Shown: positions 26,341 through 37,665 of the stretch, piece by piece | How positions within the stretch are numbered: the stretch's first letter is position 1 | Layout: each line of letters opens with the position of its first letter | NCBI RefSeq assembly: GCF_002214365.1 | Contig: NZ_CP014854.1 | Coordinates: forward strand, 1,802,820 to 1,866,819 | Reading direction: 5' to 3' | Length of the DNA: 64,000 nt | DNA from: Thermococcus celer Vu 13 = JCM 8558 | GTDB lineage: Archaea > Methanobacteriota_B > Thermococci > Thermococcales > Thermococcaceae | Translations under genes and position numbers: made by a program | Notes under the pieces: model-generated | What the model saw: only the letters and a program-made list of their open reading frames with translations | What the model was told of the DNA's origin: nothing | Databases searched by the model: none

Positions 26341-26988
26341 TCAGCGCGAGGACTGGGCTATCCTCTCTATCTCTTCCTTCCTGCTGTAGGCGAAGCTCTT
26401 CGGATCGGCGTTGGCCGCGGCTATTATCTCCTCGGCAAGCGCCTGGGCGTAGCTCGTCTTGTTGCGGTAGCACTTGGCGGAGGCACCGAGGGCGATGTTC
26501 TTCAATGCGATGTCGAGCCTCCTTAGCGGGGAAACGTCGACGGCCATGTGATAGCGGATTCCACCGAAGGCTATGGTGGTGGTGTCCTCCCTCGGGGCGG
26601 AGTTCTCGATGGCCCTGACGAGAACCTGTATCGGGTTCTGCTTGGTCCTGCGCTCGATTATCATGAACGCCTCCTTGACGACCTCGTAGGCCTTCATCTT
26701 CTTGCTCATGAGGGAGCGGTGCTCGCGCCTCATGAAGTGACCGCCGGCCTTGTGGCTACTGGCGCCGCTCCTCATGACCTTGTTGATGAGGCGCTCCACG
26801 ATGTGGACGTTGGCCTTCCCGAAGGCCTTCTTGGCGTGCCTTCCGTGGCTGTGAGGAAGCAAGCGGGCCTCGAGGTTTATGTACGGCCTGAGCGAGGGAT
26901 CGTTGACGGTCACGTCCTCGACGCTCCACCTTCCCATGACCTTGAGCTCCTTCGGCTGATAGAAGCGCTCTGTGAGTGCCTTGGCCAT
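26341..26988 (-). CDS. rps7: small ribosomal subunit protein uS7
   Basis: A 215-residue primary 16S-binding protein of the 30S head. The N-terminus is the archaeal extended form ([20 protein letters not shown]), then [20 protein letters not shown] and the family block [19 protein letters not shown] 26988 has GGAGGTGAAGG before it. It is the final gene of the polymerase-ribosome operon; elongation factor EF-1A does not follow. Confidence 0.97.
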   Translation of the reverse strand: MAKALTERFYQPKELKVMGRWSVEDVTVNDPSLRPYINLEARLLPHSHGRHAKKAFGKANVHIVERLINKVMRSGASSHKAGGHFMRREHRSLMSKKMKAYEVVKEAFMIIERRTKQNPIQVLVRAIENSAPREDTTTIAFGGIRYHMAVDVSPLRRLDIALKNIALGASAKCYRNKTSYAQALAEEIIAAANADPKSFAYSRKEEIERIAQSSR

Positions 26989-26993
26989 TACCT

Positions 26994-27437
26994 TCACCTC
27001 CTCGGCTTCTCCTTCCTACCCTTGACGAGCTCCTTAAGGGAGACCCTGTTCACCTTGACGACCTTGTACCTGATTCCAGGGATATCACCCATGGAACCAC
27101 CCTTGGGACCGCCGATTCCCTCGATGATGACCTCGTCGTGCTCGTCGATGTGGTTGATGGCACCGTCACCCGGGGTGAAGGCGGTTACGACCTTTCCGTT
27201 CTTGATGAGCTGAACCCTGACGGCCTTACGCATGGCCGAGTTCGGCTGCTTTGCCTCGACGGCTATCTTCTCAAGGACTATCCCCTTGGCCTGGGGCGCG
27301 CCCTCGAGCGGGTCGCTCTTCTCCTTCAGGCGGAGGACCCTTCTCTTGTACCTTATGTCACTCCAGCGGAACTTCTTCCTCTTGAGCTTGAGCTTTCTCC
27401 CCGCAAACTCTCCGTAAGGGGCCTTCTTTCCAGCCAT
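26994..27437 (-). CDS. rps12: small ribosomal subunit protein uS12
   Basis: A 147-residue decoding-centre protein. It contains the diagnostic [20 protein letters not shown] and [20 protein letters not shown] blocks. ATG 27437 ([13 protein letters not shown]) follows GAGGTGATGATC. It is separated from uS7 by 5 bases and from nusA by 10 bases. Confidence 0.97.
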   Translation of the reverse strand: MAGKKAPYGEFAGRKLKLKRKKFRWSDIRYKRRVLRLKEKSDPLEGAPQAKGIVLEKIAVEAKQPNSAMRKAVRVQLIKNGKVVTAFTPGDGAINHIDEHDEVIIEGIGGPKGGSMGDIPGIRYKVVKVNRVSLKELVKGRKEKPRR

Positions 27438-27447
27438 GATCATCACC

Positions 27448-28190
<743 letters not shown>

Positions 28191-28203
28191 CAACTACACC
28201 TCC

Positions 28204-29385
28204 CTACTCCCTTTTCGGTCTCAGGGGGAGATTCATTGCCAGTTTCACGGTCCCCGTACCGACGGGCACGGGCTGACCTATGAGAACGTTCTCCACGACG
28301 CCGTTGAGGGGATCGACCGCACCCCTCTCAGCGGCCTCGAAGAGATGCTGCGTGGTTATCTCGAAGGCCGCCCTGGCAAGCACGCTGGCCTTCTCCCCTA
28401 CTATACCGTGCCTGCCTATCGGCCGGATGACCCCGTCGAGCGTCATCATGTCGGCGACGAGCATTATGTGCCTGACGTCGACCTCGAGACCCTGCTCCTC
28501 CATGGTTTTTAGTATTTCATCGATGATGGCGTTTCTCGCGGCCTCGATGCCGAGCACCTCCGCGATCTCACGAATGTCGTTGGTCCTCGTCCTCGTGGGA
28601 TCAACGCCCGGAACCTTGAGGACCTGCTTGAAGTTGGAGCCCTCGGTGCGGATGATGTACTCTCCCGTCTTGCTGTCCTTTGTTATAACGGTCTTTCCGA
28701 CGCGCGAAAGACCCTTAAGGCGGTGCTTTTTAACCTTTTCGGCGAGTCTCCTCAGGCTGGAGATCTTACCGACCTTCTTTGGACGCATTATGACGGTGTA
28801 ACCGTCGACTTCGAATTCGGCGCTTTTGAACGAGCTCTCCAGCTTTCTCTGGATCCTCTCCATGTCGAGACCGGCCTTTTCAAGCCTCTCGGGGTCGATC
28901 TCAACTATGAACTCGAAGTTGAGGATGTCTATGGTGGTCTCCCTCGCGAGGTTCTCAAGGCTCGTACCCTCGATGCGCCTCGCAACCTCAAGGGCCTTCT
29001 CCCTATCGTAGCGGTGCTCCTCGTCGAGGTAGACGGTCATTATCGGCGTGGAGGGGTTCTTCCTCGCATCGACTATTTCGATGATCCTGGGCAGACCGAG
29101 GGTGACGTTTATCTCGGCGACACCTGCGTAGTGGAAGGTGTTTAGGGTCATCTGCGTTGAGGGCTCGCCTATCGACTGGGCCGCGACAGTTCCTATGGCC
29201 TCTCCGGGCTCTATGAGGGCTTTCTGGTACTCCTTAACGGTTTCGTCTATGATGGCCTGAACCTCGGCCTTTTTGAGCTTGTATTTTTTGTTGTACTCTA
29301 TGAGCTTGGCATAGAGCTCCTCCTTGATGTTGTCCGGAAGCTCGGCCTTGTCAACCATGCCCTTGATGGTTTTTGCGGCGACCAT
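28204..29385 (-). CDS. rpoA2: DNA-directed RNA polymerase subunit A''
   Basis: The 393-residue C-terminal part of the largest polymerase subunit, split from A' as in all archaea. The trigger-loop region is seen at EPGEAIGTVAAQSIGEPSTQMTLNTFHYAG, and the cleft/jaw end at VLARAAFEITTQHLFEAAERG. ATG 29385 has GGGGTGAGG before it. It starts 5 bases after rpoA1 ends. Confidence 0.98.
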   Translation of the reverse strand: MVAAKTIKGMVDKAELPDNIKEELYAKLIEYNKKYKLKKAEVQAIIDETVKEYQKALIEPGEAIGTVAAQSIGEPSTQMTLNTFHYAGVAEINVTLGLPRIIEIVDARKNPSTPIMTVYLDEEHRYDREKALEVARRIEGTSLENLARETTIDILNFEFIVEIDPERLEKAGLDMERIQRKLESSFKSAEFEVDGYTVIMRPKKVGKISSLRRLAEKVKKHRLKGLSRVGKTVITKDSKTGEYIIRTEGSNFKQVLKVPGVDPTRTRTNDIREIAEVLGIEAARNAIIDEILKTMEEQGLEVDVRHIMLVADMMTLDGVIRPIGRHGIVGEKASVLARAAFEITTQHLFEAAERGAVDPLNGVVENVLIGQPVPVGTGTVKLAMNLPLRPKRE

Positions 29386-29390
29386 TTACC

Positions 29391-32108
29391 TCACCCCTTT
29401 CCCCTCAATTTGAGCAGGGTTCTCAGAACCACCCTGTTGACGTCGATCGTTTTACCTTTCCAGCTCCTCATTGGATCTATCCCATCCTCACCGTACCTGA
29501 ACTGGACGATGATTCCGGTGGGATCCCTGACGGTTCCGTCGTACTCCACCTTGAGGTCCTGAAGGGCGTTTATGAGACGGCGCTGCATGTAACCGCTCTG
29601 GGCCGTTCTAACGGCGGTATCGACGAGTCCCTCGCGTCCACCCATGGCGTGGAAGAAGTACTCCTGAGGTGTTAATCCGCTCTTGTAGGAGTTGATGACG
29701 AATCCCCTCGCCCTCGCTCCGAGATCGCCGGGCTTGAAGTGCGTCAGAACCCGCTCGCGGTAACCCCTGTAGAGCCTCTTACCGCGGATGGACTGCTGAC
29801 CGAGCATGGCGGCCATCTGGGTGATGTTGAGTATCTTACCCCTCGCACCGGTCTTGGCCATTATGACGGCGTGGTTGCTCATACCGAGATAGCGCTCGGC
29901 GACCTTACCGGCGTTGTCACGCGCCTCGGCGAGGGCAGCCATAATCTTGCTCTCCAGCGTTTCCTCGAGGGTCTTACCGGGTATGGGCTCAAGCTCGCCG
30001 TTTCTGTAAGCTTCGATGAGCCTGTTGACCCTTTCCTCGGCCTCCCGAATTATTTCCCTGATCCTGTCAAGGGCCTCGGTTGGAAGGTCTTCGTCGTCTA
30101 TCGCCGTTGTAAAGCCCTTGTGGGTTATGACCCATATGGCCAGCTTGGTTACCTGGTCGAGGAACTGCCTCGCCCTCTCCACACCGTACTCCCTCACGAT
30201 GATGTCGAGGAGCTTCCCGTCCTCCCTTCCGTAGGCCGTCTTGTCTATCGCCCCGCTGAGGAGTTTGCCGTTGAGGATGTAGGTGAAACCGTCGTAGGCG
30301 AGGGCCCTGACCTCCTCCTCATCCGGGATCAGCTTCTCCTCTATGAGCTTCTCGAGGGCCTCGCACCGCCCAGGCTCGTCGCAGAGCTTGTTGCGGTACC
30401 AGATGGTGAGGTCTTTCGGCAGGAGGAGGGAGAAGATGGTCTTTCCGCTCCAGAGTTCGACCCCGTTCTCAACTTTATCCGGCTCGGGAAGCCTATCTAC
30501 GTCAACGCCCGCGAACATGAGCATCTGCTCCACTTCGGTGCGCTCGAAGTAGGCCCCCTCCCGGGTTAAGAGGTACCCGCCGGAGATGTGATCCTGGATT
30601 CCGGCTATGAGCGGTCCACCGTAACGCGGCGAAATTATGTGGTTCTGAACCTCCATGAGTATCTTTGCCTCCGCCTGCGCCTCCTCCGTCTGCGGGACGT
30701 GGAGGTTCATCTCGTCACCGTCGAAGTCCGCGTTGTAGGGCGGGCAGACGGAGAGGTTGAGGCGGAAGGTCCTGTAGGGCATCACCCTGACGCGGTGGGC
30801 CATGATGGACATCCTGTGGAGGGAGGGTTGCCTGTTGAAGAGCACCACGTCGCCGTCGAGGAGGTGCCTCTCAACCGTCCAGCCAATATCGAGCTTTTCA
30901 GCCACGGTTTCGAGGTTGTTCTCCATGAGGCGGATTCTCCTCCCCTCGGGGTCTATGACGTAGTTCGCCCCCGGGTACTTCTCCGGCCCGTTGAGGACCA
31001 TCTTCCTGAGCTTCTCGAAGTTGAACTCGGTGACCTTTTCCGGAACGGTGAGCTCCATGGCGATGGCCATCGGAACGCCGACCTCGTTGATGCTTATCAT
31101 CGGATCGGGGCTGATGACCGTACGGGCGGAGAAGTTGACGCGCTTACCGCTGAGGTTGCCCCTGAAACGACCCTCCTTGCCCTTGAGCCTCTGGGAGAGG
31201 GTCTTCAGCGGCCTCCCGCTCTTGTGCTTGGCCGGCGGAATTCCCGAGGTCTCGTTGTTGATGTAGGTGGTAACGTGGTACTGAAGGAGGTCCCAGAGGT
31301 CCTCGATGATCAGCTGGGGGGCGCCGGCCTCGATGTTGGACTTGAGGCGGTTGTTGATGCGGATTATGTCGACGAGCTTGTGGGTAAGGTCGTCCTCCGC
31401 TCTGATGCCGCTCTCGAGGGTTATGGACGGCCTCATCGTAACCGGCGGAACAGGCAGAACCGTGAGGACCATCCACTCGGGCCGGGCCTTCTCCGCGTCG
31501 AGCCCGATGAGGGGCAGGTCCCTGTCGGGTATCTTCTCGAGCCTGTCCCTCACCTCGCTGGGCATCATCCTGTGCTTGTACTCGTTGCCCTCCTCGTCCT
31601 TTCTGAGCTCCCAGTAAACCGTTGGCCTCTCGAACTTTATGGGGAACTGGGGGGCCCCGCAGTGCGGGCAGACCATCCTCTCCTTCGCCTTCTTGTGTAT
31701 CTCCTTGATGAGCCTGTCCTTGGCCTTCTTCCTGTTGCCCGTGACCTCAAACTTGTGGAAGTACTCCTCTATCTCCTCGTCCGTTAGTTTTATCCTCCCG
31801 CACTCGCGGCAGGTGCTCTCCAGAACCCTGTGGATGGTCTTGGCGAATCCGACGTGGATCACGGGTCTGGCGAGCTCAACGTGACCGAAGTGACCGGGGC
31901 ATTCGCCGGCCCTGGCCCCGCAGGTTTCGCACCTGAGGCCGGGGTCTATGACGCCGAGCCTCTTGTCCATGAGGCCGCCCTCAATCGGATAACCATCCTC
32001 GTCGTACGTGTCCGGAACGGTTATCTCGGCCGCGCTCATCTTTCTGATTTCCTGGGGGGAGAGGATTCCGAAGTCGATACTTCCGATGACCTTCTTTATC
32101 GACTGCAT
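29391..32108 (-). CDS. rpoA1: DNA-directed RNA polymerase subunit A'
   Basis: A 905-residue largest-subunit N-terminal part. It includes the clamp zinc site (CETCGARAGECPGHFGH), a second zinc site (CRECG with CPHCG), and the catalytic NADFDGDEMN magnesium motif near residue 455. The bridge helix region ends with ARGFVINSYKSGLTPQEYFFHAMGGREGL. The start is ATG 32108 (MQSIKKVIGSIDFG); the GTG at 32117 is in frame but overlaps rpoB. Confidence 0.98.
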   Translation of the reverse strand: MQSIKKVIGSIDFGILSPQEIRKMSAAEITVPDTYDEDGYPIEGGLMDKRLGVIDPGLRCETCGARAGECPGHFGHVELARPVIHVGFAKTIHRVLESTCRECGRIKLTDEEIEEYFHKFEVTGNRKKAKDRLIKEIHKKAKERMVCPHCGAPQFPIKFERPTVYWELRKDEEGNEYKHRMMPSEVRDRLEKIPDRDLPLIGLDAEKARPEWMVLTVLPVPPVTMRPSITLESGIRAEDDLTHKLVDIIRINNRLKSNIEAGAPQLIIEDLWDLLQYHVTTYINNETSGIPPAKHKSGRPLKTLSQRLKGKEGRFRGNLSGKRVNFSARTVISPDPMISINEVGVPMAIAMELTVPEKVTEFNFEKLRKMVLNGPEKYPGANYVIDPEGRRIRLMENNLETVAEKLDIGWTVERHLLDGDVVLFNRQPSLHRMSIMAHRVRVMPYRTFRLNLSVCPPYNADFDGDEMNLHVPQTEEAQAEAKILMEVQNHIISPRYGGPLIAGIQDHISGGYLLTREGAYFERTEVEQMLMFAGVDVDRLPEPDKVENGVELWSGKTIFSLLLPKDLTIWYRNKLCDEPGRCEALEKLIEEKLIPDEEEVRALAYDGFTYILNGKLLSGAIDKTAYGREDGKLLDIIVREYGVERARQFLDQVTKLAIWVITHKGFTTAIDDEDLPTEALDRIREIIREAEERVNRLIEAYRNGELEPIPGKTLEETLESKIMAALAEARDNAGKVAERYLGMSNHAVIMAKTGARGKILNITQMAAMLGQQSIRGKRLYRGYRERVLTHFKPGDLGARARGFVINSYKSGLTPQEYFFHAMGGREGLVDTAVRTAQSGYMQRRLINALQDLKVEYDGTVRDPTGIIVQFRYGEDGIDPMRSWKGKTIDVNRVVLRTLLKLRGKG

Positions 32109-32113
32109 GGCGA

Positions 32114-35100
32114 TCACACCCTATCAACCAGTTTGAGAGACGGCCTTATTCCCATCGCCTTCAGCTCGTCCAGCAGTAGCTTGAAGGCGTAGCTCATCTC
32201 CACCTTGCTTATCCTCTCTTCCTCTCCGCAGACGGGGCAGTAGACCTTTCCCCTACGTTTGTCTTCCAGGGCTATGTGTCCGCAGTTCTCGCAGACCCAC
32301 ACCTCTGTCTTATCGCTCTCCTCAAGGAGACGTTCTATGAGCAGCATAGCGGCGCCGTGGCCGATGAGGACGTCGCGCTCCATCTCACCGAACCTGAGAC
32401 CGCCCTCGCGGGCCCTTCCCTCGGTCGGCTGCTTGGTGAGAACCTGAACAGGTCCCCTGCTCCTCGCGTGCATCTTGTCCGCGACCATGTGGTGCAGTCT
32501 CTGGTAGTAGATGACACCGACGAATACGTCCGCCTCGAGCCTCCTACCTGTGATGCCGTCGTACATTACCTCCCTTCCGCTGTGTTTGAAGCCGAGCTCC
32601 TCGAGCTCCTTCCTGAGCTTCTCCTCCGGTTCTCCGATGAAGGCGGTGCCGTCAACGCGCCTTCCTTTAAGCGATGCCACCTTCCCGCCTATTGCCTCTA
32701 TGAGCTGTCCAACGGTCATACGGCTCGGGATACCGTGCGGGTTGACTATTAGATCGGGAACTATTCCGCTCTCCGTCCAGGGCATGTCCTCCTGCGGGAC
32801 GATGAGGCCGATGACACCCTTCTGTCCGTGCCTCGACGCGAACTTGTCACCGAACTCCGGGATGCGAAGATCCCTCGTGGTAACCTTCACGAGCTTTGTT
32901 CCGTCGCCGGTCTCGGTGATGATGACCTTGTCCACAACACCCGTCTCGCTCGGCCTGACGGTGAGGCTGGTCTCGCGCCTCTCCTGCAGGATTATGCCTC
33001 CGAGACCGCTCTGCTCCTCAAGGAACCTCGGAGGTGAGGTCCTTCCAACGAGGACGTCCTTGCCATTAACCTTTGACTCCGGAAAGATTATGCCGTCCTC
33101 GTCGAGGTGGCGGTAGTAACGCTCACCAAGGTAACCCTGTATCGTTGGGTCCGGGATCTCGAAGCGGTCGGTCTGACCTCCGAGGTACCTCTTCTCCTCG
33201 GCCTCGTAGGTTCTGAAGAAGGTCGAGCGGGCCAGCCCGCGCTCTATCGAGGCCTTGTTCATTATTATCGCGTCTTCCATGTTGTACCCCGCGTAGCTGA
33301 GAACCGCGACCACGAAGTTCTGACCGGCGGGCCTCTCCTCGAAGCCGACGGCCTTCATGATCCTCGAGTTGACGAGGGGAACCTGCGGGTAGTGCATCAG
33401 GTGACCCCTCGTGTCAACGCGGATCCTGAAGTTCGCCCATCCAAGACCGAGGCTCTGCTTGGCCATGCCTGCGCCGTAGGTGTTACGCGGAGCCGCGTTG
33501 TGCTCGGGATAGGGAACGAGTGAGGCTGGGATACCGAGTATCGCCGCGGGCATGAGCTCGAGATGGGTGTGCTCCTCGGTTACCTCCCATGGCCAGGTGG
33601 CGACGAGGGCGTTCTCCTCCTCCTCGGCGTCGAGGTACTCGATGACGCCCATCTTGACGAGGTCGCTCCAGGTTAAGCTTCCGTTCTTTATCGCCTCGAC
33701 GTGCTCTCTGGTGAGCTTTGGCCGACCGTTCTCCACTATGATAAGCGGCCTCCTGACCCTGCCGTCATCGCTGTTGACGTATATCTCCTTGACATCCTCA
33801 TCCTGGTAGAGGGCAACGTTTATGATGTCGCTTATCTTCCCGCTTCTCCTGTCGGTTCGTATTCTGTTCACGAAGCCCTCCCCATCCTCCACGGTTCCAA
33901 CGAGAACGCCGTTAAGGTAGAGGCGCCAGAGGTCGGGGTTTGGTCTCCTCTCCTCTATCGGAACGACTCCGAGTCTCTCCAGGTATTCCCTGACCTCCTC
34001 CTCTGGAACCCCGGTGGTTATCTGGGACATGAGGGCGAGGTTCTTGACGAGACCGCAGTTCGGACCCTCGGGGGTCTCGGTCGGACATATCCTGCCCCAG
34101 TGGGTTCCGTGAAGGTCACGGGCCTCGAAATGCGGCTGTTCCCTGCTGAGCGGCGAGGTGACGCGCCTGAGGTGGGAGAGCGTCGATATGTAGTTCGTCC
34201 TGTCCAGCAGCTGGCTCACACCGGTTCTGCCACCGGGCCACGAACCCGTCGCGAGGGCGTGCTCGATCCTCTCGCTGAGGACGTCGGGCCTTATGGAGTT
34301 CCTAACGAAGCGCTGGATGTTCTCGAAGGTGTAGCGCTCGCCCTTCCTCTGGTAGGTCTTTGTCATCTGGTACTGCATGTCCTTGACGAGCTGACCGAAG
34401 GCGACCCTGAAGAGGTCCATGAGCAGGTCGCCCGCGAGCTTGAGTCTCTTGTTGGCGTAGTGGTCCTTGTCGTCCTCGCCGCGGAGACCGAGGGAAAGCT
34501 CAAGAACCCGGAGAGCCATCATACCGAGGTAGTAGGCCTTTGCCTTCCTGTCCTTCTCCTCAACGCCCATGTGTGGCAAGAGGTTGTTGTCAATGATGTT
34601 CTGGGCCCTTCTGAGCCTGTACTCCTTCGGCTGGCCGGGCAGGGATAGTTTTCCAATGTAGTCGAGGGCCTCCTCCTGAGTCGTTACGTCGCTCGCGTCC
34701 TCGAGGTTGTCGAAGAGAACGTGCTGTATGCGCGGGTCGTCGCTCACGGCCTCCACTATCTCCCTGTCGCTGAGGAGGCCGAGGGCGCGCATGACGTAGA
34801 CGAACTTAACCGGCCTTGGAACGTTCGGGAGTTTGACGTAGAGGATGCCGTCCTTCCTCCTCTCAACCGTGATTAGGGCCCTGTACCCGTGCCTGTAAGA
34901 GAAGCACTTGGCTATTATCCTGTTCTGCCGCTCATCCCTCTCCACCAGCGTCTTGTTCGGGGCGAGGTCCTCGATGGAAACTATAACCCTCTCGGAGCCG
35001 TTGACGATGAAGTATCCTCCGGGGTCCTTTGGATCCTCACCGAGCTTTATGAGCTCCTCATCGCTGAGGCCGTAGAGGCGGCAGGCCTTGGATTTGAGCA

Positions 35101-35482
35101 TTATCGGGAGTTCACCGATGCGAACCTCAACGGCTTCCTGGGAAACACCGTTGACGACGGGAATGAGCTCAAGGTAAATGGGAGCAGAATAGGTCAGGTT
35201 CCTGATCCTCGCGTCCATCGGGTAGAGGGGCTTTCTCTGCCCCTGCGCCTCCTGGAACTCGGGCTCGCCGAGGCGAACCTTCCCGAACTTGACCTCAAAA
35301 TCGGGGATGTCCGGCTTGACCCCACCGAACTCGTCTATGACCTCCTGCATTCCGTGGTCGATGAAGGCGTTGTAAGAGTCAAGATGCTGTCTGACGAGGC
35401 CCTTCTCCTTCCAGTAAGCCTCCATAACGAGCCAGAGATCGTCGGGAGTAACATCAACAACGGTCGGTCCTCTCGATGCCAT
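32114..35482 (-). CDS. rpoB: DNA-directed RNA polymerase subunit B
   Basis: A 1122-residue second-largest subunit, unsplit, as in Thermococcales (many methanogens split it). Conserved blocks include [40 protein letters not shown] and a C-terminal zinc site (CENCGH with CPVC). It begins 17 bases after rpoH ends and overlaps nothing essential in rpoA1. Confidence 0.98.
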   Translation of the reverse strand: MASRGPTVVDVTPDDLWLVMEAYWKEKGLVRQHLDSYNAFIDHGMQEVIDEFGGVKPDIPDFEVKFGKVRLGEPEFQEAQGQRKPLYPMDARIRNLTYSAPIYLELIPVVNGVSQEAVEVRIGELPIMLKSKACRLYGLSDEELIKLGEDPKDPGGYFIVNGSERVIVSIEDLAPNKTLVERDERQNRIIAKCFSYRHGYRALITVERRKDGILYVKLPNVPRPVKFVYVMRALGLLSDREIVEAVSDDPRIQHVLFDNLEDASDVTTQEEALDYIGKLSLPGQPKEYRLRRAQNIIDNNLLPHMGVEEKDRKAKAYYLGMMALRVLELSLGLRGEDDKDHYANKRLKLAGDLLMDLFRVAFGQLVKDMQYQMTKTYQRKGERYTFENIQRFVRNSIRPDVLSERIEHALATGSWPGGRTGVSQLLDRTNYISTLSHLRRVTSPLSREQPHFEARDLHGTHWGRICPTETPEGPNCGLVKNLALMSQITTGVPEEEVREYLERLGVVPIEERRPNPDLWRLYLNGVLVGTVEDGEGFVNRIRTDRRSGKISDIINVALYQDEDVKEIYVNSDDGRVRRPLIIVENGRPKLTREHVEAIKNGSLTWSDLVKMGVIEYLDAEEEENALVATWPWEVTEEHTHLELMPAAILGIPASLVPYPEHNAAPRNTYGAGMAKQSLGLGWANFRIRVDTRGHLMHYPQVPLVNSRIMKAVGFEERPAGQNFVVAVLSYAGYNMEDAIIMNKASIERGLARSTFFRTYEAEEKRYLGGQTDRFEIPDPTIQGYLGERYYRHLDEDGIIFPESKVNGKDVLVGRTSPPRFLEEQSGLGGIILQERRETSLTVRPSETGVVDKVIITETGDGTKLVKVTTRDLRIPEFGDKFASRHGQKGVIGLIVPQEDMPWTESGIVPDLIVNPHGIPSRMTVGQLIEAIGGKVASLKGRRVDGTAFIGEPEEKLRKELEELGFKHSGREVMYDGITGRRLEADVFVGVIYYQRLHHMVADKMHARSRGPVQVLTKQPTEGRAREGGLRFGEMERDVLIGHGAAMLLIERLLEESDKTEVWVCENCGHIALEDKRRGKVYCPVCGEEERISKVEMSYAFKLLLDELKAMGIRPSLKLVDRV

Positions 35483-35499
35483 AATCTCACCCCTCAGAA

Positions 35500-35748
35500 T
35501 CAGTCCTCAACCACCAGACGATAGTAGTAATAGTACCCTGCCGTCCGGCTCTTCCTTTTGATCTCAAGAACGTCACCGGGCTTTGCACCCAGGGCCACCA
35601 CGGCCGGGTCCGAAGCCTTGATCTGGGGAAGCTGGGAAATCTGGATCCTGTATCTCCTCAGGAGCTCCTTCGTCTCCTCCTCGCTGAGTATCCTGTGTTC
35701 AGGAACCAGCTCGTGAGCGAATATATCAAACTCTTTTTTCGTCGCCAC
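35500..35748 (-). CDS. rpoH: DNA-directed RNA polymerase subunit H
   Basis: An 82-residue archaeal/eukaryotic Rpb5 C-terminal homologue. The block [17 protein letters not shown] and the [20 protein letters not shown] block are diagnostic. GTG 35748 is chosen since GGGGGC lies 8 bases upstream and the protein then begins [10 protein letters not shown], as in relatives; ATG 35769 is in frame. It is the first gene of the operon. Confidence 0.96.
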   Translation of the reverse strand: MATKKEFDIFAHELVPEHRILSEEETKELLRRYRIQISQLPQIKASDPAVVALGAKPGDVLEIKRKSRTAGYYYYYRLVVED

Positions 35749-35810
35749 CGAGAATTGCCCCCTTAACATTTTTAAGAACGATTATCACTACCTCCCCCTG
35801 CGGGTTTCGG

Positions 35811-35846
35811 TATATAAGCTTTTCGAGTGACAACTCGCTCAGAGGG
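35811..35846 (-). promoter_or_regulatory. promoter of the RNA polymerase operon, with nearby hairpin
   Basis: On the minus strand GAAAAGCTTATATACC is a strong BRE/TATA pair about 65 bases before the rpoH start. Just upstream of it is a dyad CGAGT-TGT-CACTCG (35827-35840), and a second TATA-like ATATAAACC lies at about 35848. Two start sites or an operator next to the BRE are both possible. Confidence 0.6.
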
Positions 35847-35849
35847 GTT

Positions 35850-36086
35850 TATATCGGTTACGAAAAGTTTAAGAACCTTCTTCCATCCAAAAAGCTACTC
35901 TGATGCACTTTTATGTTCACCACCATCGAGAAAACCTTATAAATGTCCCACCATGGTTTGAAATTCAAACACATCGAAAGAGACACCCATTGGGCTTTAG
36001 CACCCGGAAAGTTCTCCAAAACGGTCTTTGGAAAAAGGCCTGCGAAAAGGGTGTTTTCTTTAGAAAATTATTTAGAAAATTTGGGA
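35850..36086. other. intergenic stretch with a plus-strand TATA box and no convincing gene
   Basis: A strong plus-strand TATA (AACCTTATAAATG, 35932-35944) is present, but the open frames starting at 35903 and 35943 begin upstream of or inside it and have no ribosome binding site. A near palindrome GTTTGAAATTCAAAC follows at about 35954. A short non-coding transcript is possible; its function is unknown. Confidence 0.4.
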
Positions 36087-36399
36087 AATAGAGGCGTGCG
36101 CTCTAAGCTGGTAAGGGGAAGGGGATTAACGTTAAGACCTGTTACTGAACAGAAGTCCCTTCCGTTGGTGTTTATGCCGTCAAAAGGCGTTTAAAACTCG
36201 AATTCGAGAGTAAAAGGCCAAATTCAAGGGGTTTTCAATCTCCCGCGCTCCGAAGGAGCGCCATCCAAAAGTAAACCCTTTATCAATAACACGTTAACGG
36301 CGAATTCAAGATTGGATAACCTTTTTAGAAGCAAACACGTCTCAAAATCGCCCAAAAAAAGAATCACAACCTTTCCGCCAGCGCTTTTTAAAAGGGCTG
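36087..36399 (-). repeat. tRNA-downstream repeat, copy 2 (after tRNA-Leu)
   Basis: Downstream of the 3' end of tRNA-Leu, in its sense, the order is: hairpin CAGC/GCTG around CTTTT/AAAG (36379-36399), the AAGGTTGTGATTC to GCCGTTAACGTG segment (36374-36290), hairpin GCGCTCC-TTC-GGAGCGC, CACCAACGGAAGG, AGGTCTTAACGTTAAT and TTAGAGCGCACGC. This is the same order as after tRNA-Pro at 23 kb, with the 83-bp repeat present once. Confidence 0.75.
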
Positions 36400-36401
36400 A
36401 A

Positions 36402-36489
36402 TGGTGCGGGGGCGGGGATTTGAACCCCGGAACCCCTACGGGAGTGGATCTTGAGTCCACCGCCTTTGACCAGGCTCGGCAACCCCCGC
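36402..36489 (-). tRNA. tRNA-Leu (anticodon CAA)
   Basis: A class II tRNA of 88 bases with the long variable arm CCCGTAGGGG. The acceptor is GCGGGGG/CCCCCGC, the discriminator A, and CCA is encoded. The anticodon loop is CTCAAGA on stem GTGGA/TCCAC. A TATA box AATTTATAAGCG lies about 38 bases upstream on the minus strand. Confidence 0.97.
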
Positions 36490-36583
36490 TCGCGCGGGTT
36501 CGAGAATAATGACCCCAACCTCGCTTATAAATTTAACCCAGAAAGTCCGGCCAAAAAACCGGTACAAATGAAGAGAAAAGACC

Positions 36584-37267
36584 TCAGCGTTCCATCTTCC
36601 TGACGCCGTCTTTGGTACCAACGAGAACCACGTCGGCTATGTCGGCGAAGATGCCGTTCTCGACGACTCCGGGGATATTGTTGAGCTCTATCTCGAGGTC
36701 GAGCGGGTCGTCTATGCGGTGGAACCTCGCGTCGAGGATGAAGTTACCGTTGTCCGTAACGACGGGCCCGTCCTTTTTACTCGCCATCCTGAGTTCCGCC
36801 TCGGCGTTGAAGACCTCTATCTCCTCGGCTATGGCACGCCATGCCGCCGGAATCACCTCTATGGGAACGGGCATCCTCTGGCCGAGTCTCTCGACGAGCT
36901 TGCCCTCGTCAACGAGGACGAGGAAAGTCCCGGCGCGGTACTCGATTATCTTCTCCATGGTGAGGGCGGCGCCACGCCCCTTTATGAGGTTCATCTGCGG
37001 GTCAACCTCGTCGGCCCCGTCAACCGCTATGTCTATCGCGTCGACCTCGTCCAGTCCAACCACGGGGATGCCGTTCTCAATGGCGAGGAGCCTCGACTGA
37101 TGGGACGTCGGAACTCCGTAGACGTCCTCGAGCTCCCCCTCCATGATGAGCTTGCCGAGGTACTCGATGAAGTACGCGGTGGTGGAACCCGTGCCGAGGC
37201 CCACCACCATGTCGTCCTCGATGAACTTTAATGCCTCCCGGGCAACCGCCCTCTTCAGTTCCTCCAT
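36584..37267 (-). CDS. rpiA: ribose-5-phosphate isomerase A
   Basis: A 227-residue enzyme that interconverts ribulose 5-phosphate and ribose 5-phosphate. Signatures: VGLGTGSTTAYFIEYLG near residue 23, DIAVDGADEVDP near 80 and KGRGAALTMEKI near 95, which together hold the phosphate and the catalytic Asp/Lys. In Thermococcales, which lack a classical pentose pathway, it supplies ribose 5-phosphate from the ribulose monophosphate route. It lies 4 bases after the next upstream gene, so they are cotranscribed. Confidence 0.97.
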   Translation of the reverse strand: MEELKRAVAREALKFIEDDMVVGLGTGSTTAYFIEYLGKLIMEGELEDVYGVPTSHQSRLLAIENGIPVVGLDEVDAIDIAVDGADEVDPQMNLIKGRGAALTMEKIIEYRAGTFLVLVDEGKLVERLGQRMPVPIEVIPAAWRAIAEEIEVFNAEAELRMASKKDGPVVTDNGNFILDARFHRIDDPLDLEIELNNIPGVVENGIFADIADVVLVGTKDGVRKMER

Positions 37268-37271
37268 GGGA

Positions 37272-37625
37272 TCACCCCGTCACCGTCCCGTTATGAGCGA
37301 GCTGATAGAGCAGGCTCTGATTCGAGTAGAACTCGGGCTGGAAGTTGATCATAGCGGTGTAACCGAGCATGGCGAAGTAGAGCCAGAACATGAACCATCC
37401 CCAGAACGCTTTCTTAAGTATCTGGCGCTCGTCCTCGATCTCTGGGGGGAGTTCCTTTATGATGGCCATGACGAACTTGTCGGTGACCAGGAACATGGCG
37501 AACCCTATCAGCCAGCCATACTGAACGTAAGAGGAGGCGACCCCACTAACTAAGCCACAGATGAGCCCCCACAGATAGACCGAGAGTGAAAACTTATTCT
37601 CAAGTGTCAGCTCCACGTTCTTCAC
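37272..37625 (-). CDS. small membrane protein, conserved hypothetical
   Basis: A 117-residue protein with three hydrophobic segments (SVYLWGLICGLVSGVASSYV, WLIGFAMFLVTDKFVMAII, WGWFMFWLYFAMLGYTAMI) and a charged loop ELPPEIEDERQILKKAF. The layout is like EMC6-like small archaeal membrane proteins, but this is only a resemblance. It is translationally close to rpiA (4-base gap). Confidence 0.6.
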   Translation of the reverse strand: MKNVELTLENKFSLSVYLWGLICGLVSGVASSYVQYGWLIGFAMFLVTDKFVMAIIKELPPEIEDERQILKKAFWGWFMFWLYFAMLGYTAMINFQPEFYSNQSLLYQLAHNGTVTG

Positions 37626-37665
37626 CTACGCTTAGCTTTAAAAAGACCTTTTTAAAACCTTTCCG

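Noticed and set aside
30588..31787. 399-codon plus-strand frame opposite rpoA1
   Set aside because: Antisense shadow of the polymerase gene without promoter, binding site or recognisable domain.
35903..36194. Plus-strand frames of 62 and 83 codons upstream of the repeat near tRNA-Leu
   Set aside because: Their start codons lie upstream of or within the only TATA box, there is no ribosome binding site, and one runs into the repeat.
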